DNA of 32,779 nt from Eggerthellaceae bacterium (GTDB taxonomy: Bacteria > Actinomycetota > Coriobacteriia > Coriobacteriales > Eggerthellaceae), in the NCBI GenBank assembly GCA_022644775.1, contig JALCHN010000022.1, positions 1 through 32,779 on the forward strand. The letters are read 5' to 3'. Both the position numbers and the translations under genes were made by a program. The notes under the pieces were generated by a model, which saw nothing but the letters and a program-made list of their open reading frames with translations, was not told the DNA's origin and did not search any database. The stretch's first letter is position 1; the number at the start of each line of letters is the position of its first letter. Shown here in pieces: positions 30,467-32,779 of the stretch.

Positions 30467-31486
30467 CTAGGCGCCCGTGAGCGCCGCTTCCACTTCGGCT
30501 TCGGGCTTGCAGGCGAAATACGAGCTCGGATAGCTCTTCGACACCGACCGGCCCACGTAGGCGCGCTCGCCCGTGCGATAGAGCTCGCCCAGGCAGTAGA
30601 CGGGGCTGCCCAGGGGCACGACGTCTTCCACCACGCGATAGCCGCGGAATTCGGCCTGGGGGTTGATCTGCTCCTGCACGCCCTGCTGGGCCAGCACGCC
30701 GATGAGCGCGCCCATTCCCATGCCCACAATCACGTCGGCGGCGCCGCTGTCGCGCTGGCTGCCGGGCATGCCGCCCATCACATAGCCGCCCATGGACATC
30801 CCGCCCATGAAGCCGCCGAGCCCCGGGGCGAAAAAGCCCGGGTCGCCCATGCCGGGGCCGAAATCGCTCGAAAGGCCGCTTGCCGCAGCAGGGGCCGCCG
30901 AAGGAGACACGCCGCTCGGAGTGGGCTGCGCGCCGCCCGACGCGCCCTTGCCCACCGCCTTGGCGAAATCGCTCTGGGGACCTTCCACATGGTTGCGCGA
31001 GTTAACGAGCATGCGGTTGCCGCCGAAGGAGGCCACGTCGACGTAGACCTTTTCAGGACTGCTGCCGTCGGTGAAATAGAAAGGGTCGAGGGCGTGCTCG
31101 TTGGCCACGAGCGTTTCGCGGTCGGCGCCGCCCACGCGCTCGATGCGGTAGCAGCGCACCTCATAGTAGGCCACCTTCCGCTGGCTGTAGGGCGCGACGA
31201 CGCCGCCGTCGGTCTGCGCGGTGCCCACGAGCTCGCAGTAGTGGCGGAAGCCGGGGCTCGTTTTCCCCAGCTCGTCGACCACGTCGAGCGCGTCGGCCAC
31301 GCGGCTCGTCTTCGTGATGCGCATATCCTGGGCCACCTGGTTGGGGTTCTTGGCCGTTTGCGCAGGCGTGGCGCTAGGGCCGCTGCCTTGGTCTTTGGGG
31401 CGCTTCATGCCCTTCCACGTGGTGAAGGCGATGAAGCCCACCACGGCCAGGAAGAACAGCGCCAGAATGAGGTCGAAGCTTCGCAT
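30467..31486 (-). CDS. GIDE/MULAN-like membrane protein next to PspA
   Basis: A 339-residue protein. An N-terminal membrane helix (5-22) is followed by a domain with features of the GIDE (BAM) fold of eukaryotic MUL1 and its bacterial relatives: VVAPYSQRKVAYYEVRCYRI (96-115), FYFTDGSSPEKVYVDVASFG (136-155), and after an insertion GYRVVEDVVPLGSPVYCLGE (282-301). The insertion (about 165-275) is rich in Gly, Met, Pro and Ser and holds a glycine-zipper-like segment (IVGMGMGALIGVLA). No RING domain is present. It begins 15 nt after the pspA stop, with no strong ribosome binding site, so translation is likely coupled. Assignment to GIDE is by eye. Confidence 0.65.
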   Translation of the reverse strand: MRSFDLILALFFLAVVGFIAFTTWKGMKRPKDQGSGPSATPAQTAKNPNQVAQDMRITKTSRVADALDVVDELGKTSPGFRHYCELVGTAQTDGGVVAPYSQRKVAYYEVRCYRIERVGGADRETLVANEHALDPFYFTDGSSPEKVYVDVASFGGNRMLVNSRNHVEGPQSDFAKAVGKGASGGAQPTPSGVSPSAAPAAASGLSSDFGPGMGDPGFFAPGLGGFMGGMSMGGYVMGGMPGSQRDSGAADVIVGMGMGALIGVLAQQGVQEQINPQAEFRGYRVVEDVVPLGSPVYCLGELYRTGERAYVGRSVSKSYPSSYFACKPEAEVEAALTGA

Positions 31487-31501
31487 GGAACGTCGTCGCC
31501 G

Positions 31502-32167
31502 CTACATGTCCAGCTCGGCCTTGAGCTTGGCCAGCTCGTCGTCGACCGCACCCGCGTGCTGCAGGTCGTCGAAGCGCTTCTGCACCGAAGCGTCCGCCCC
31601 GTTGACTTCCGCGTAGGCTTCGTTGGTGGCTTCCTTTTCGACGATCTTGCGCTCCATCTTGTCGAGCTTGGCGAAGGCGGAATCGGCGTTGGCCGACGCG
31701 ACCGACTTCGACACGGCGGCCTGGGCGTCGGCCATCTTGGCACGGGCGATGAGGACGTTCTGGCGGCTGCGGGCCTCGTCGAGCTTCATGCGCAGTTCGG
31801 TGACCTGCTCGCGCAGCTTGTTCACCTGCGCGGTGATCGCATCGTAGGATTCCTGCAGGCCGGCGATCTGGCCGTCGATATCGACCTGGGCATCGAGGGC
31901 CTTGCGGGCGAGCTCTTCGTCGCCGGCCTTCAGGGCGAGCTTGGCCTTGTCGTGCCAGTCGGCCGATTTGGCCTTGGCGTCGGCGAGCTCTTTGGCGGCG
32001 ATCTTCTGCGAGCCCATGGCCTGGCCCAGGGCCTGGGTGGCATCGTCGACCTGCTCTTCCATTTCGATGATGATCTGTTTGACCATCTTCACGGGGTCTT
32101 CGGCCTTGTCGAGCATGTCGTTGATGTTGGCCTTCAGGATGTCGGAAATGCGGGAAAAGATTGCCAT
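31502..32167 (-). CDS. pspA: PspA/IM30-family membrane-stress protein
   Basis: A 221-residue, almost entirely helical coiled-coil protein of the PspA/Vipp1 family (ESCRT-III-like), which binds and stabilises stressed inner membrane. The N-terminal amphipathic helix (MAIFSRISDILKANINDML) and the following DPVKMVKQIIIEMEEQ are typical. Charged heptads follow to the C-terminus, which ends in DDELAKLKAELDM. GAAAGG lies upstream of the ATG. It forms a two-gene operon with the GIDE-like membrane protein. No PspF, PspB or PspC gene is seen. Confidence 0.93.
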   Translation of the reverse strand: MAIFSRISDILKANINDMLDKAEDPVKMVKQIIIEMEEQVDDATQALGQAMGSQKIAAKELADAKAKSADWHDKAKLALKAGDEELARKALDAQVDIDGQIAGLQESYDAITAQVNKLREQVTELRMKLDEARSRQNVLIARAKMADAQAAVSKSVASANADSAFAKLDKMERKIVEKEATNEAYAEVNGADASVQKRFDDLQHAGAVDDELAKLKAELDM

Positions 32168-32222
32168 GATACGGCCTTTCTTCAGCTGGCTTGTCGCGCG
32201 GGGTGCGCGTGCGTATGGGTTG

Positions 32223-32228
32223 AGTATA
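32223..32228 (-). promoter_or_regulatory. -10 box of the pspA operon
   Basis: Minus-strand TATACT about 56 nt before the pspA start. No -35 match is seen at 16-18 bp, which would fit control by an activator or an alternative sigma factor. Confidence 0.45.
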
Positions 32229-32352
32229 GGGCCTGGCGCGCAGCGGCCCGCGGCTTGTGCCCGTATTGAAACCTGAAGCGCGAGGGCGCTTCACGGGCGG
32301 GGCGGGGCGGGGGCGCCCAGCGCAGGCGGCAGCAGTCGCGCCCATGCGGAAG

Positions 32353-32557
32353 CGCATCGCCCGTTCAAGAGCGATGCGATTACAAACGAAAAAGGAGTTC
32401 GGCGGTCTGAGCATATTTTTGGGGAAGGGAACGCGGAACGAGGATGGGATATTCCGCAGCGCAGACCGCCGATTCAATTGCGGGCGGACTATTGGGGGAC
32501 GTCCGCGCCCGCTTGCACGCATCGAGGGTGGACGTTGGGGAAAGCTCGCCCTCGTGC
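32353..32557. other. Gene-free region with four consecutive stem-loops
   Basis: The 570 bases between the pspA promoter and the end repeat hold no convincing gene. A 116-codon plus-strand frame (32257-32607) lacks a ribosome binding site and any domain. Four stems are visible. First, CGCATCGC/GCGATGCG (32353-32378). Second, an 11-bp perfect stem TCGGCGGTCTG/CAGACCGCCGA (32399-32472) enclosing GCGGAA/TTCCGC. Third, GCGGGC-GGAC/GTCCGCGCCCGC (32480-32512). Fourth, CGAGGGTG/CGCCCTCG (32523-32554). On the minus strand TTTTT (32389-32393) follows the 11-bp stem. A structured RNA of about 175 nt is possible. Nothing is recognised in 32560-32741. Confidence 0.4.
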
Positions 32558-32741
32558 TGCTACGCAGTATGACTGTCGAAGCTGAACGATTCCTGAAAAT
32601 TAGTTAAGAGTTCTCGTATCGACACGGTTTCAGCACATTCGGCAAAGATTTGCGACACCCCAGGTCACAGGCTTCTCTAACCGTACAGCATACAGTTTGA
32701 GCATCCGAAATGACACACTAGGCGCTGACCGTGCCACCCGT

Positions 32742-32770
32742 GTGACAACGGGGGCGCGTGATGTTGTCAC
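32742..32770 (+). repeat. REP-like palindromic unit, copy 4
   Basis: A 29-nt unit identical to 11145-11173: arms GTGACAAC and GTTGTCAC around GGGGGCGCGTGAT. It lies at the window edge, and a partner copy could follow outside. Confidence 0.7.
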
Positions 32771-32779
32771 GCCTGGGCG

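Noticed and set aside
32257..32607. 116-codon plus-strand frame
   Set aside because: No ribosome binding site at its ATG, basic low-information sequence, and it runs across strong stem-loops.

Overview
The window is a GC-rich, gene-dense stretch of bacterial chromosome. Almost every gene has a good Shine-Dalgarno site. There are no rRNA genes, no insertion sequences with a transposase and no phage genes. The organism is most likely an anaerobic Actinomycetota of the class Coriobacteriia. The best support is a LuxR-type regulator with a 12-helix membrane half, together with a MobB-MobA fusion, a lone TatA, a formate/nitrite channel and a CIRCE-like site in front of htpG. This is inference from gene content, not from a marker gene.

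Region 1 (92-7135, minus strand) is an L-rhamnose catabolic cluster. In transcription order it runs pyruvate kinase, rhaB, rhaA, rhaD, rhaM and an MFS transporter. It supplies uptake, anomer conversion, isomerisation, phosphorylation and aldol cleavage, and a pyruvate kinase sits 4 nt ahead of rhaB. A tandem 20-bp-period repeat lies between rhaB and rhaA, and a strong terminator lies between rhaA and rhaD, so the cluster is probably not one uniform transcript. Region 2 (7311-11046, minus) is an amino-acid-type ABC importer (lipoprotein, permease, ATPase) followed 4 nt later by a ClC protein that lacks the usual gating glutamate.

Region 3 (11212-15692, minus) has a MobB-MobA fusion broken by a 1-nt frameshift, a 398-residue protein with four Fe-S cluster motifs, the membrane LuxR regulator and tatA. 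Region 4 (16030-20028, minus) has engB, two unrecognised small genes, a DEDDh exonuclease and a formate/nitrite channel. Region 5 (20493-24034) has a beta-carbonic anhydrase (plus), a 740-base gene-free interval with a degenerate ~30-bp repeat array, tRNA-Thr(CGT) and htpG (minus) under a CIRCE-like operator.

Region 6 (24407-32167) has a membrane-anchored GH25 muramidase, a nitroreductase, a CDF metal transporter, apt, a spermidine-synthase-like protein, an acyl-ACP thioesterase, and a pair made of a GIDE-like membrane protein and PspA. The last 610 bases hold no convincing gene but contain four consecutive stem-loops.

A REP-like 29-nt palindromic unit occurs at the window start, as an inverted pair at 11145-11210, and at the window end. 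The most unusual signals are the 30-bp degenerate array (21117-21515), the structured gene-free region (32353-32557), the divergent pyruvate kinase inside the rhamnose cluster, the GIDE/PspA pair and the gating-residue change in the ClC protein. No complete novel defence or biosynthetic system could be identified.
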